From the NCBI RefSeq assembly GCF_001262495.1, contig NZ_LGYE01000001.1, forward strand, positions 1,364,001 to 1,428,000: a DNA stretch of 64,000 nt, written 5' to 3'. This DNA is from Microbacterium sp. GCS4 (GTDB lineage Bacteria; Actinomycetota; Actinomycetes; Actinomycetales; Microbacteriaceae). The notes below the pieces were generated by a model. It was not told the DNA's origin. It worked only from the letters and a program-made list of their open reading frames with translations, and made no database searches. Shown here piece after piece: positions 50,336-59,417 of the stretch (the first letter of the stretch is position 1; each line of letters opens with the position of its first letter). Position numbers and translations under genes: made by a program.

Positions 50336-51505
50336 TCAGCCGCGCGCGCCTGGATCGGCGAGCAGATCGGCGAAAGCGAGCTCGGCGGCGCCGATCAGCA
50401 GGCGATCCTGGCCGAGGGCCGCGGGACGGATCTCGAGCCCTTCCGCGCTCTCCGTCATCGCCAGCGCGGCGACGTCATCCACGAGCCTCTCGCCCTGCAG
50501 GGCGGAGAGCGTCGCGAGGAATCCTCCCAGCACGACCACCGACGGATTCAGCACGTTCACCGCGTTGGCCAGCGCGCTCGCGAGGACGCGAGCCTGGCGG
50601 GCCACCTCGGCTTCCACCGCGACGGACTCGGATGCCGTGAGCGCGGCGTCGAGTGTGTCGTCGTCGGCCTGATCGAGATCGGCGACGTCCAGCAGCATCC
50701 GACGGCTCACCTCGGCCTCCAGCGTGCCGTCGCCCGTGCGACGGTCGGCGTCGTCGGAGATGCGCGGACGATTCTGACCGAACTCCCCCGCGTAGCCGCC
50801 CGCCCCGGTGACGGGGATGCTGTGGATGATGAGCCCGCCGCCGATACCGGAGGCACCGCCGTTGAGGTACACGACGTCGTCGAAGCCGTGCCCTGCGCCG
50901 TAGCGGTGCTCGGCGATGGCACCCAGCGTCGCGTCGTTGTCGACGGAGACAGGGAGTCCGGTCGCCTCGCGCACGAGGTCGGCGAACGGCACATCGCTCC
51001 AGTGCAGATGCGGAGCGTTGCGGATGACGCCGTCGCCGGAGCGGACCAGACCCGGCACGGCGATCCCCACGGACTCGATGCGGGCCCCCGCGAGCACGTC
51101 GTCCTTCCAGGTGGAGATGCGATCGGCGACGACGGCCGCCACCTCCTCGGGCGTCGGCACCGTCGCGTGCTCGATGCGATCCCGCACGAGGATGCTGCGA
51201 TCCAAGCCGACCGCAGCGATCTCGGTCGCGTCGATCTCGGGGTTGACCGCGATCGCGACGACCCCGGCCGAGGGCCTCACGACGGGCGAGGGACGGCCGA
51301 CGCGACCGGCGACGTCGGGGACGCTCTCCTCCACGAGCCCGCGACGCACGAGTTCGGCGACGAGGTCCGCGATGGTGGAGCGGTTCAGCCCGGTCGTCTC
51401 GGTGAGCTCCGCCCGTGACTGCGCTCCGAGTTCGTGGACGAGTCTCAGGAGGCGCGCGAGGTTGTGCGGGCGGGTGCCCGTGGCGGGACTCGTCGGGGGC
51501 GGCAT
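50336..51505 (-). CDS. xylR: ROK family regulator of xylose genes (XylR-like)
   Basis: ROK regulator of 389 residues. It has an N-terminal winged HTH (about 18-75, LARLLRLVHELGAQSRAELTETTGLNRSTIADLV) and a ROK sugar-kinase-like domain with GNDATLG-like (VDNDATLGA) and a metal-binding region. It is divergent from xylAB, 86 bases away, so it probably represses xylose use. The ATG at 51505 is favoured because TACAGT lies six bases upstream, giving a leaderless promoter; an ATG at 51541 is possible. Confidence 0.82.
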   Translation of the reverse strand: MPPPTSPATGTRPHNLARLLRLVHELGAQSRAELTETTGLNRSTIADLVAELVRRGLVEESVPDVAGRVGRPSPVVRPSAGVVAIAVNPEIDATEIAAVGLDRSILVRDRIEHATVPTPEEVAAVVADRISTWKDDVLAGARIESVGIAVPGLVRSGDGVIRNAPHLHWSDVPFADLVREATGLPVSVDNDATLGAIAEHRYGAGHGFDDVVYLNGGASGIGGGLIIHSIPVTGAGGYAGEFGQNRPRISDDADRRTGDGTLEAEVSRRMLLDVADLDQADDDTLDAALTASESVAVEAEVARQARVLASALANAVNVLNPSVVVLGGFLATLSALQGERLVDDVAALAMTESAEGLEIRPAALGQDRLLIGAAELAFADLLADPGARG

Positions 51506-51548
51506 CCCTTCACTGTAAAGGGTGGACGACGCCGTTGTCATGAGATAT

Positions 51549-51563
51549 GTTGTCACACGCAAC
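51549..51563. promoter_or_regulatory. Weak inverted repeat in xyl divergent promoter
   Basis: GTTG-TCACACG-CAAC between xylR and xylA is the only symmetric element in the divergent promoter region. Four-base arms are weak evidence for a ROK operator. Confidence 0.3.
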
Positions 51564-51591
51564 TTATTCGATGACCTGCGCAGGAGCGGCC

Positions 51592-52779
51592 ATGACCACC
51601 CCCACCCGTGACGACAAGTTCTCCTTCGGTCTCTGGACCATCGGCTACAACGGCGCCGACCCGTTCGGCGGGCCGACCCGACCCGCGCTCGACGTCGTGC
51701 ACGCGGTGGAGAAGCTCGCCGAGCTCGGCGCCTACGGCCTGACCTTCCACGACGACGACCTGTTCGCGTTCGGCTCTACCGAGACCGAGCGTCAGACGCA
51801 GATCGACCGGCTCAAGGGGGCCCTCGCCGACACCGGCATCGTCGTGCCCATGGTCACCACGAACCTCTTCAGCGCCCCGGTCTTCAAGGACGGCGGCTTC
51901 ACCTCCAACGACCGCGCCGTGCGGCGCTACGCGCTGCGCAAGGTCTTCCGTCAGCTCGACCTCGGCGCCGAGCTGGGAGCGAAGACCTTCGTGATGTGGG
52001 GCGGCCGCGAGGGCGCGGAGTACGACTCCGCGAAGGACGTCCGCGCCGCACTCGAGCGCTACCGTGAGGGCGTCAACCTGCTCGGCGACTACGTGACCGA
52101 CAAGGGCTACGACATCCGCTTCGCGATCGAGCCCAAGCCCAACGAGCCGCGCGGCGACATCCTGCTCCCGACCCTCGGTCACGCGATCGCGTTCATCGAC
52201 TCGCTCGAGCGGCCCGAGCTGGTGGGCGTCAACCCCGAGGTCGGGCACGAACAGATGGCCGGGCTCAACTTCACCGCCGGCATCGCGCAGGCGCTGTTCC
52301 ACGGCAAGCTCTTCCATATCGACCTCAACGGCCAGCGCGGCATCAAGTACGACCAGGACCTCGTGTTCGGTCACGGCGACCTGCACAACGCGTTCTCGCT
52401 CGTCGACCTGCTCGAGAACGGCGGCCCCGGCGGTGTCCCCGCCTACGACGGCCCCCGCCACTTCGACTACAAGCCCAGCCGCACCGAGGACGAGACCGGC
52501 GTGTGGGAGTCGGCCGCGGCCAACATGCGCACCTACCTGCTGCTCAAGGAGCGGGCGGCGGCGTTCCGCGCCGACCCCGAGGTGCAGGAGGCGCTGGCCG
52601 CCGCGCGCGTCGACGAGCTCTCCACGCCGACGTTCGGGCCGGGCGAGACCTACGACGACTTCCTCGCCGACCGCTCCGCCTTCGAGGACTTCGACCCGAG
52701 CGCCTACTTCGGCGGCAAGGGCTCGGGCTTCGTCCGTCTGCAGCAGCTTGCGACCGAGCACCTCCTCGGGGCACGCTGA
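51592..52779 (+). CDS. xylA: Xylose isomerase
   Basis: TIM-barrel isomerase of 395 residues that interconverts D-xylose and D-xylulose. Conserved family segments are visible: [46 protein letters not shown] (metal ligands), [17 protein letters not shown] and HIDLNGQ. Length fits the short actinobacterial class (about 390). The ATG has CAGGAG five bases upstream. It is co-transcribed with xylB (six-base gap) and divergent from the ROK regulator. Confidence 0.95.
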   Translation: MTTPTRDDKFSFGLWTIGYNGADPFGGPTRPALDVVHAVEKLAELGAYGLTFHDDDLFAFGSTETERQTQIDRLKGALADTGIVVPMVTTNLFSAPVFKDGGFTSNDRAVRRYALRKVFRQLDLGAELGAKTFVMWGGREGAEYDSAKDVRAALERYREGVNLLGDYVTDKGYDIRFAIEPKPNEPRGDILLPTLGHAIAFIDSLERPELVGVNPEVGHEQMAGLNFTAGIAQALFHGKLFHIDLNGQRGIKYDQDLVFGHGDLHNAFSLVDLLENGGPGGVPAYDGPRHFDYKPSRTEDETGVWESAAANMRTYLLLKERAAAFRADPEVQEALAAARVDELSTPTFGPGETYDDFLADRSAFEDFDPSAYFGGKGSGFVRLQQLATEHLLGAR

Positions 52780-52784
52780 GCGTC

Positions 52785-54071
52785 ATGCCCCTGGTTCTCG
52801 GGGTCGACTCGTCGACCCAGTCCTGCAAGGCGGTCGTCGTCGACACCGCGACCGGCGCGGTCGTGCGCTCCGGTCGTGGCATGCACCCTGACGGCACCTC
52901 GGTCGACCCCGAGGCCTGGTGGCGTGCGCTGGAGACCGCGATCGCCGAGGCAGGATCGCTCGACGACATCGCCGCCTGGGCGATCGGCGGTCAGCAGCAC
53001 GGCATGGTCGCGCTCGACTCCGCCGGCCGGGTGATCCGCGACGCGCTCCTGTGGAACGACACGCGCTCGGCGGGTGCGGCCTCCGACCTGATCGCGGAGT
53101 TCGGCGCGGAGGAGCTGTCGACGCGCACCGGCGTCGTCCCCGTGGCCTCGTTCACGATCACGAAGCTGCGCTGGCTGCGCGACCACGAGCCCGAGCACGC
53201 CGCCCGCGTCGCCGCCGTCGCCCTGCCGCACGATTGGCTGACCTGGCGTCTGCGAGGCTTCGGCCCCGAGAACCCCGTCCTCGACGAGCTCGTGACCGAC
53301 CGGTCGGATGCCTCGGGCACCGGCTACTGGGATCCTGCGACCGGCGAATACGACCGGGAGCTCCTCGTCGCGGCGCTCGGCCATGACGCGGTCCTGCCGC
53401 GCGTGCTCGGGCCCGACGAATGGGTGATGGATGCCGCGGGTCGTCGTGTCGGTGCGGGCGCCGGCGACAACGCGGGCGCGGCGCTCGGTCTGGGTGCCGA
53501 ACCGGGCGACGTCGTCGTGTCGATCGGCACCTCCGGCACGGTGTTCGCCGTGAGCCGGGATGCCGTGCACGACGCCTCCGGCACGGTCGCGGGCTTCGCC
53601 GACGCCTCCGGGCACTTCCTGCCGCTCATCGCGACGCTCAACGCCGCGCGCGTCGTCGACATCACGGCAGCACTGCTCGGCGTCACGCACGAGGAGTTCA
53701 GCGCACTCGCGCTCACCGCAGAGCCGGGAGCCGCGGGGCTCACGCTGCTGCCCTACTTCGAGGGCGAGCGCACCCCGAACCTCCCTGACGCGACCGCGAC
53801 GCTCTCCGGCATGACCCTGGCGTCCACGACTCGCGAGAACCTGGCGAGGGCGGCCGTCGAGGGGATGCTGCGCGGACTCGGCGCCGGACTCGACGCCTTC
53901 CGCGAGCTGGGGATCCCGCTGGATCGCGCCCTGCTCATCGGCGGCGGTGCGCAGTCAGAGGCGGTGCGGCGCATCGCCCCCGAGGTGCTGGGCCTCCCCG
54001 TCGAGGTGCCCGAGCCCGGTGAGTACGTCGCGCTCGGCGCTGCGCGCCAGGCATCCGCGATCCTCGACTGA
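52785..54071 (+). CDS. xylB: Xylulokinase
   Basis: FGGY-family sugar kinase of 428 residues that phosphorylates D-xylulose to feed the pentose phosphate pathway. It has the ATP-binding N-terminus ([16 protein letters not shown]), [11 protein letters not shown] and the C-terminal motif [15 protein letters not shown] with [12 protein letters not shown]. Slightly shorter than the E. coli enzyme (484). It ends just before an inverted-pair repeat element. Confidence 0.93.
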   Translation: MPLVLGVDSSTQSCKAVVVDTATGAVVRSGRGMHPDGTSVDPEAWWRALETAIAEAGSLDDIAAWAIGGQQHGMVALDSAGRVIRDALLWNDTRSAGAASDLIAEFGAEELSTRTGVVPVASFTITKLRWLRDHEPEHAARVAAVALPHDWLTWRLRGFGPENPVLDELVTDRSDASGTGYWDPATGEYDRELLVAALGHDAVLPRVLGPDEWVMDAAGRRVGAGAGDNAGAALGLGAEPGDVVVSIGTSGTVFAVSRDAVHDASGTVAGFADASGHFLPLIATLNAARVVDITAALLGVTHEEFSALALTAEPGAAGLTLLPYFEGERTPNLPDATATLSGMTLASTTRENLARAAVEGMLRGLGAGLDAFRELGIPLDRALLIGGGAQSEAVRRIAPEVLGLPVEVPEPGEYVALGAARQASAILD

Positions 54072-54085
54072 CGTTCTGCGAAGAG

Positions 54086-54181
54086 TCGGCGCGTTTCGAC
54101 TCGCTCCGCTCGCTCAACGACCGGGATCCATCCCTCACGGTCGTTGAGCGAGGAGCGCAGCGACGAGACGAAACGCGCCGA
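54086..54181. repeat. Inverted pair of REP-like arms (BIME-like)
   Basis: The arm (TCGGCGCGTTTCGACTCGCT and onward to CTCAACGACCG) and its reverse complement lie head to head with a short spacer, giving a long potential hairpin downstream of xylB and before the next convergent gene. The same arm is present at 2.6 kb and 58.3 kb. Confidence 0.85.
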
Positions 54182-54240
54182 TCCGCCCGGGGCGTCAAGT
54201 TCCGGCATCCGCTCGCTCGACGACCGCGACGCGGACGCCG

Positions 54241-55302
54241 TCAGCCGGCGAGCACCCGCGCGTCGCGCTGCGCGACGATGCTGAGCTCCGCCGCCATGAA
54301 GGCGTGCTCCTGGGTCATGGCGTTCTCGGTGCGGTCGAGGCAGTCGCGGATCAGCTGACCGAAGAACGGGAACCCCGTCTTGCCCCTGGCGTCGAACCGG
54401 TACTGGCCCTCCTGATTGACGAGCAGCACCTGTCCGCCGCCGTTGTCGGTGGTGATGTCGATGTACTTGCGCAGCTCGATGTAGCCGTCGGTGCCGAGCA
54501 GCACGGTGCGCCCGTCGCCGAAGACGTCGATGCCGGCCGGCGTGAACCAGTCGACGCGCACATAGCCGGTCTTCCCGTTGTCGAGCACGACGTGGGCGTC
54601 GCCGAAGTCCTGCAGCCCGGGCGTCTCGGGATGGGCGTAGTTCGCCACGGTCGCGCTCACGATCTCGCCGGAGCGCGCGCCGGCGTAGAACAGCATCTGC
54701 TCGAAGTTGTGGCTGCCGATGTCGCACAGGATGCCGCCGTACTGCGCGGGATCCCAGAACCAGTCCGGACGGTTCTCCCCGATGCGGTGCGGGCCGAACG
54801 ACACGACCTGCAGCACCTCGCCGATCGCGCCCTGTGCCACGAGTTGCCCCGCGAGGATCGCGGCCTCGGAGTGCACGCGCTCGCCGTAGTAGACCGCGAA
54901 CTTCCGCCCGGTGCGCGCCACTGCATCGCGTGCCGCGGCGAGGTCGTCGAGGGATGTGATGGCGGGTTTGTCGGCGAAGAAGTCCTTGCCGGCCTCCAGC
55001 ACCCGTACCCCGAGAGGCGCACGGAGGCTGGCGATCGACGCGCTCGCGACCAGACGCACCTCAGAGTCCTCGAGCACCTCGCGCTCGCTCGATGCCGCCC
55101 GCGCGCCGGGATGTGTCGCCACGAAGTCCGCGAGCCGCTGCGGATCCTCGTCCCACACGAGGGACAGCGTCGCGCCGGCGGCGATGAGCTGATCGACCAT
55201 GCCGTGGATGTGGCCGTGGTCGAGCCCGACGGCGGCGAACACGAACTCGCCGGGGCCGACCACGGGCTCGGGCAGCGGGTCGAAGGCGAATCCGGCGCTC
55301 AT
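54241..55302 (-). CDS. Gfo/Idh/MocA family oxidoreductase
   Basis: Protein of 353 residues, third gene in a dehydrogenase-cupin-dehydrogenase operon. The N-terminal Rossmann part begins near VFAAVGLDHGHIHGMVDQLI; EAGKDFFADKPAITS contains the family Lys-Pro dyad (KP). The C-terminal alpha/beta domain follows. It probably oxidises a sugar or sugar acid with NAD(P). The ATG overlaps the cupin stop (ATGA). Substrate unknown. Confidence 0.85.
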   Translation of the reverse strand: MSAGFAFDPLPEPVVGPGEFVFAAVGLDHGHIHGMVDQLIAAGATLSLVWDEDPQRLADFVATHPGARAASSEREVLEDSEVRLVASASIASLRAPLGVRVLEAGKDFFADKPAITSLDDLAAARDAVARTGRKFAVYYGERVHSEAAILAGQLVAQGAIGEVLQVVSFGPHRIGENRPDWFWDPAQYGGILCDIGSHNFEQMLFYAGARSGEIVSATVANYAHPETPGLQDFGDAHVVLDNGKTGYVRVDWFTPAGIDVFGDGRTVLLGTDGYIELRKYIDITTDNGGGQVLLVNQEGQYRFDARGKTGFPFFGQLIRDCLDRTENAMTQEHAFMAAELSIVAQRDARVLAG

Positions 55303-56039
55303 CGGCCGCTCCTCTCGGTCGCGTCGCGATCCGCGACGTCGTAGGCGCGCAGCCGTCCGCACATCCCGAAAGCCCGCTCCCCCGACGACGGCAGGGCTTC
55401 GTGCACCCGCGCCTCCGCGAGATGCGCGACCGATCCCCGCGCCACGTCTTCGGTGAGAGCGAGAGACTGTTCCGCCTGGGCCAGCGGGCGCTCGCGCACG
55501 AGGTCGCCCCAGGCCCGCGCACGATCGCGCACGAGCACACCCGCTGCCGCGTGGAACGCATCGAGCGGGGCGCGGTCGCCGCGCTGCACGGCATCCCGCA
55601 GTGTCTCGAACCCTGCGACCGCGAGGTCGCGACGCCGGGTCGCGCGCGCCGCATGCCCCTCCTCGGCACCGAGCGACGCCGCCTCGGCGTACGCCGCGGG
55701 ATCGGCGACCACGTCGGCGGGGAAGGTCATCACGGCATCCCCCGCCTCCGGTAGCCCAGCGTTGCTCATGAGCACGACGACCTTGAGGTCGCCGTGGTTC
55801 ACGGCACGGTGGATCGTGCCGGGGGTGAACCACACGACCGATCCCGCCGACAGAGCAGTCTCGCGGAAGCCTTCGGCGTCGATCGTCTGCAGAGCACCCT
55901 CACCGGACACCACGACGTAGGCCTCGGTCGACACCAGATGCATGTGGGGGCTTCCTCCGCAGATGCCGTCGGACGCGGCATCCGCATAGATGTCGAGATG
56001 CGAGAGCGAGGTGCCGCCCGGGAACGACGATGCGCTCAC
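55299..56039 (-). CDS. Cupin-domain protein
   Basis: Protein of 246 residues with a cupin fold in the N-terminal half (HMHLVSTEAYVVVSGEGALQT and PGTIHRAVN contain the metal-binding His/Glu pattern). The C-terminal half is helical and unusual (DLAVAGFETLRDAVQRGDRAP). It overlaps both neighbouring dehydrogenase genes by four bases, so the three are translationally coupled. It may act as a sugar isomerase or regulator in the same pathway. Confidence 0.78.
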   Translation of the reverse strand: MSASSFPGGTSLSHLDIYADAASDGICGGSPHMHLVSTEAYVVVSGEGALQTIDAEGFRETALSAGSVVWFTPGTIHRAVNHGDLKVVVLMSNAGLPEAGDAVMTFPADVVADPAAYAEAASLGAEEGHAARATRRRDLAVAGFETLRDAVQRGDRAPLDAFHAAAGVLVRDRARAWGDLVRERPLAQAEQSLALTEDVARGSVAHLAEARVHEALPSSGERAFGMCGRLRAYDVADRDATERSGR

Positions 56040-57166
56040 GACGCCGCCTCCATCACGGTCGCCGTCTTCTCGAAGAAGTGCGGGGCGTTCGCTACGAGCT
56101 GGCCCGCCCGATAGTAAGGATCGGACGCCGGGATCGGCAACGCGACGAACTCGCGTTCGAACCCGGCCTTGTAGATCGCCGTGACGACCTCGACCGCGTT
56201 GCGTCCGTCCTGTCCCGTGGACGACGGCTCGCGGCCGTCGCGGACCGCGGCGAGCAAGTCGCCGATCTGGCCCTCATGACCCAGATGCGCGAGCGGAACG
56301 CGGTCCTCGACGAGCGCCGTGATGCGCTCGACGAGCTCGGGGTCACCGCCTTCCGCGGGGAAGCCGCTGGGCGCGGATCGCTCGGCGGAGACGCTGAACG
56401 GCTGCGACACCCGTGCGTTCGCCCCCTGGATCACGATCGCCTGTTCCTCGCCGTGGTGCACGACCGAGCTGGTCAGCTGCGCGAGACCGCGCTCGTAGCG
56501 GAGGATCGCGACCGAGAGATCCTCGACCTCGGCGTTGTCGTGCTGCGCGTTCGCGAGCATCGCGGTGATCTCGCTCGGGCTGCCGAGCAGCCACAGCAGC
56601 AGGTCGATGTGATGGATGGCGTGGTTGAGCGTGCAGCCGCCGCCCTCCTTCTCCCACGTCCCGCGCCACCACAGGTCGTAGTAGGGCAGCCCGCGCCACC
56701 AGGCGGAGTCGACGCGCACGTGCGAGATCGAGCCGAGGAGCCCGGAGTCGACGATGTCCTTCAGGGTCGCGAGGTCGTCGCGGAAGCGGTTCTGCGCCAC
56801 GACCGAGAGCATCCGGCCGGACCGCTCCTGCGCCGCGAGCATCGCGTCGCACTCCTCGAGCGAGGGCGCCATGGGCTTCTCGACGAGCACGTGGATGCCG
56901 GCATCCAGTGCCGCGATCGCCAGCGGGGCGTGCGTCGAGGGCGGGGTCGCGATGCTGACGATGTCCAGGCCGCCGGCGGCGATCATGGTGAGCGGGTCGT
57001 CGAACGCCTGCACCGCGTCGAGCGCGAACGCCTCGGCCTTCTGCGCTGCTTTGGCGGGGATCACGTCCGCGAGGGCGACGATCTCGCAATCCTCGGGGAA
57101 CGCGAGGTACCCCCGGATGTGCGCGTCGGCGATGCCGCCCGTGCCGATGATTCCGATCCTGAGCAT
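56036..57166 (-). CDS. Gfo/Idh/MocA family oxidoreductase
   Basis: Protein of 376 residues starting MLRIGIIGTGGIADAHIRG (Rossmann GxGGIA), with ALDAGIHVLVEKPMAPSLEE holding the EKP catalytic lysine. It is the first gene of the three-gene operon and faces a LacI regulator across a 111-base promoter region with an 8-base-arm palindrome. It likely oxidises a sugar or polyol; the substrate cannot be deduced. Confidence 0.9.
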   Translation of the reverse strand: MLRIGIIGTGGIADAHIRGYLAFPEDCEIVALADVIPAKAAQKAEAFALDAVQAFDDPLTMIAAGGLDIVSIATPPSTHAPLAIAALDAGIHVLVEKPMAPSLEECDAMLAAQERSGRMLSVVAQNRFRDDLATLKDIVDSGLLGSISHVRVDSAWWRGLPYYDLWWRGTWEKEGGGCTLNHAIHHIDLLLWLLGSPSEITAMLANAQHDNAEVEDLSVAILRYERGLAQLTSSVVHHGEEQAIVIQGANARVSQPFSVSAERSAPSGFPAEGGDPELVERITALVEDRVPLAHLGHEGQIGDLLAAVRDGREPSSTGQDGRNAVEVVTAIYKAGFEREFVALPIPASDPYYRAGQLVANAPHFFEKTATVMEAAS

Positions 57167-57191
57167 CCCGCTGCCTCCTCGATGAGGGAAT

Positions 57192-57216
57192 TACTACGTA
57201 TTACTAAGACGTAGTA
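57192..57216. promoter_or_regulatory. Palindrome between LacI and dehydrogenase operon
   Basis: TACTACGT (57192-57199) and ACGTAGTA (57209-57216) form perfect eight-base arms with a nine-base spacer. It lies in an AT-richer stretch between the divergent genes and is a candidate LacI-family operator controlling both. Confidence 0.6.
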
Positions 57217-57277
57217 GCTACTATCGGGGAGAACGCCTCGTGCGTCAACCCCGACCACCGGCCATCGAGAGGATGCC

Positions 57278-58249
57278 ATGGACAAGCGCCCCACGAGCCA
57301 CGACGTCGCGCACCTCGCCGGGGTGTCGCAGTCGACCGTGTCCTTCGTGCTCACCGGGCGCCCCGGCATCTCGGAGGCCACCCGGGACAGGGTGCTGCAG
57401 GCCGCGGCCGAGCTGAACTACCGCCCCAACCTCGCGGCCCGCTCCATGCGCACGCAGCGCAGTGGACGTCTCGCCGTGGTCGTGCCGATCGCGACCATGC
57501 ATCCGCTCACCCTGCTGTCGGGCGCGATCGCCGCCGCCCGCGACGAGGGGTACGCGGTCGAGGTCGTCAGCCTCCCCGAGGACCCCGCCGAACGCGACGG
57601 GCGATTGGCCGAACTCGTCGATGCCGGGGCATTCGAGGGCATCCTATCGTTCAGCCCCCTGCCGCTGGTGTCCGACGACAGGGCGACCGTCGTGCTCGCC
57701 GCGGGCGAGATGGACGACGAGATGCACATGAGCGGCGAGTTCGCCGACGCCAGGCCCCTCGTCGACCTGATCGAGCATCTCGCCTCTCGTGGGCGTCGGC
57801 GCTTCCTGCACGTCGCAGGGCCGCAGGACTTCCCCTCGGCGCGCGCCCGTCACGCGGCCTATCAGCAGACCGTGGATCGTCTGAAACTCGAGTCCTTGGG
57901 CGTCGTCGGCGGCGAATGGAGCGGTGAGGCGGGAGAGGATGCCGTCGCGGCCCTGCCCGACGATGCGCTGCCGCTCGCCGTGATCGCTGCGAACGACGTG
58001 ATCGCCGCCGGGGTCATCCGCGCCGCGACGCTGCGCGGCTGGCGGATGCCGGAAGACCTCGTCGTGACCGGTTGGGACGACCTGCACCAGAGCGCCTTCC
58101 TGGTGCCATCGCTCACGACCGTCTCGCAGGATCGCGAGCGCCTCGGCGCGTACGCGATGCATCGTCTCATCGCAGCGGTGCGCGGCACCGATGCTCCCCC
58201 GCGGCCGACCGACCTGTTCACGATCCGCTGGCGCGAGTCGACGGGCTGA
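57278..58249 (+). CDS. LacI family transcriptional regulator
   Basis: Regulator of 323 residues. The N-terminal LacI HTH (TSHDVAHLAGVSQSTVSFVLTGRPGISEATRDRVLQAAAELNY) is complete, followed by a periplasmic-binding-like effector domain. It is divergent from a dehydrogenase-cupin-dehydrogenase operon and probably represses it in response to a sugar. A REP-like inverted pair lies beyond its stop. Confidence 0.92.
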   Translation: MDKRPTSHDVAHLAGVSQSTVSFVLTGRPGISEATRDRVLQAAAELNYRPNLAARSMRTQRSGRLAVVVPIATMHPLTLLSGAIAAARDEGYAVEVVSLPEDPAERDGRLAELVDAGAFEGILSFSPLPLVSDDRATVVLAAGEMDDEMHMSGEFADARPLVDLIEHLASRGRRRFLHVAGPQDFPSARARHAAYQQTVDRLKLESLGVVGGEWSGEAGEDAVAALPDDALPLAVIAANDVIAAGVIRAATLRGWRMPEDLVVTGWDDLHQSAFLVPSLTTVSQDRERLGAYAMHRLIAAVRGTDAPPRPTDLFTIRWRESTG

Positions 58250-58258
58250 TCGGAGATC

Positions 58259-58371
58259 GGCGCGTTTCGTCTCGTCGCTCCGCTCCTCGCTCAACGACCG
58301 GTCACAGTGACGAACGCCGCGCTGCCGCGCACTCCCTCGGTCGTTGAGCGAGCGCAGCGAGACGAAACGCC
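58259..58371. repeat. Inverted pair of REP-like arms (BIME-like)
   Basis: Arms with the GTTTCGTCTCG...CTCAACGACCG pattern lie in opposite orientation around a unique centre of about 35 bases. It begins just after the LacI stop and ends about 40 bases before the start of the next gene. Confidence 0.85.
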
Positions 58372-58409
58372 CGCGCCGCATACTCGATACGGTGGGGATC
58401 GGAGGCGAA

Positions 58410-59345
58410 ATGAAGATCCTGATCCCCGACACCATCGACCTGTCGCTCTCGAGCGATGCGGACGTGGTCGTCTACGACGTCCGCGCCGAGATCCCCGTGG
58501 AGCACCGAGACGCCGAGGTGCTCGTCGTCTGGCACAACTCGGGCGCCCAGCTCGAACAGGCGGCACGCGACCTGCCCGACCTCCGTCTCGTGCAGGCGCT
58601 CGCCTCCGGCGCCGACGTCGTGCTGCGCTCGGGCTTCCCCGACGACGTCCGGATCTGCTCGGGACGCTCGCTGCACGACGGCCCGGTCGCCGAGCACGCG
58701 CTCGCGCTGATCCTCGCGGCCGTTCGCCGCCTCGACGCGCTGCGCGACGCCCAGGGCGAGCACAGCTGGGACGAGGAGTTCAACGTCGCGCAGAGCGCCT
58801 CGGCGACGCGCTCCGACTACACGCTCGCCGGCGCCCGAGTCACGATCTGGGGGTTCGGGTCGATTGCGGCGACGCTCGCACCCGTACTGCAGCTGCTCGG
58901 CGCCGAGGTGCAGGGCATCGCCCGGAGCGCCGGCACTCGAGCGGGCTTCCCCGTGCACGCGGATGCCGACGCGACGGCCGTGCTCGCCGAGACCGACGTG
59001 CTCGTGTCGCTGCTTCCCGCGACTCCTGAGACGACCGACCTCTTCGACTCCGGCGTGTTCGAGTCCCTGAAGCCCGGTGCCGCGTTCGTCAACGTGGGTC
59101 GCGGGGCTACCGTCGACGAGTCGGCGCTGATCGCCGCTCTCCGATCGGGGCGCCTGCGCTCTGCGGCGATCGACGTCGCGAAGGCCGAGCCGCTCCCCTC
59201 GGATGATCCGCTGTGGGATGCTCCGAATCTCCTCATCACGCCGCATGTCGCGGGCAACCGTCCGGTCGGCGCGAGCGCGCTGATCGACGACAACGTCGCA
59301 CGGTTCCTCGCGGGCGATGAGCTCGTCAACCAGGTGCGCCCCTGA
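58410..59345 (+). CDS. D-2-hydroxyacid dehydrogenase, NAD(P)-binding
   Basis: Protein of 311 residues with a D-isomer-specific 2-hydroxyacid dehydrogenase layout. The dinucleotide motif lies in IWGFGSIAATLAPVL; the catalytic Arg/Glu/His pattern is partly visible (ATVDESALIAAL, NLLITPHVAGNRP with His). The ATG at 58410 follows GGAGG, so the open frame reading through the repeat is not used. It may belong to the nearby sugar-acid genes. Confidence 0.85.
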   Translation: MKILIPDTIDLSLSSDADVVVYDVRAEIPVEHRDAEVLVVWHNSGAQLEQAARDLPDLRLVQALASGADVVLRSGFPDDVRICSGRSLHDGPVAEHALALILAAVRRLDALRDAQGEHSWDEEFNVAQSASATRSDYTLAGARVTIWGFGSIAATLAPVLQLLGAEVQGIARSAGTRAGFPVHADADATAVLAETDVLVSLLPATPETTDLFDSGVFESLKPGAAFVNVGRGATVDESALIAALRSGRLRSAAIDVAKAEPLPSDDPLWDAPNLLITPHVAGNRPVGASALIDDNVARFLAGDELVNQVRP

Positions 59346-59369
59346 GCCCAGGTCGCGGTCGCATCACAG

Positions 59370-59387
59370 AACCTCCGAACGGAGGTT
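59370..59387. promoter_or_regulatory. Palindromic TetR operator
   Basis: AACCTCCGAACGGAGGTT is palindromic except for its two central bases and lies 30 bases before the TetR start codon, upstream of a TATCAT -10 element. A similar sequence, AACCTCC...GGAAGT, precedes the nearby epimerase operon, suggesting shared control. Confidence 0.65.
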
Positions 59388-59417
59388 TTCGACGCGGATC
59401 CTCGCTATCATCGGAGC

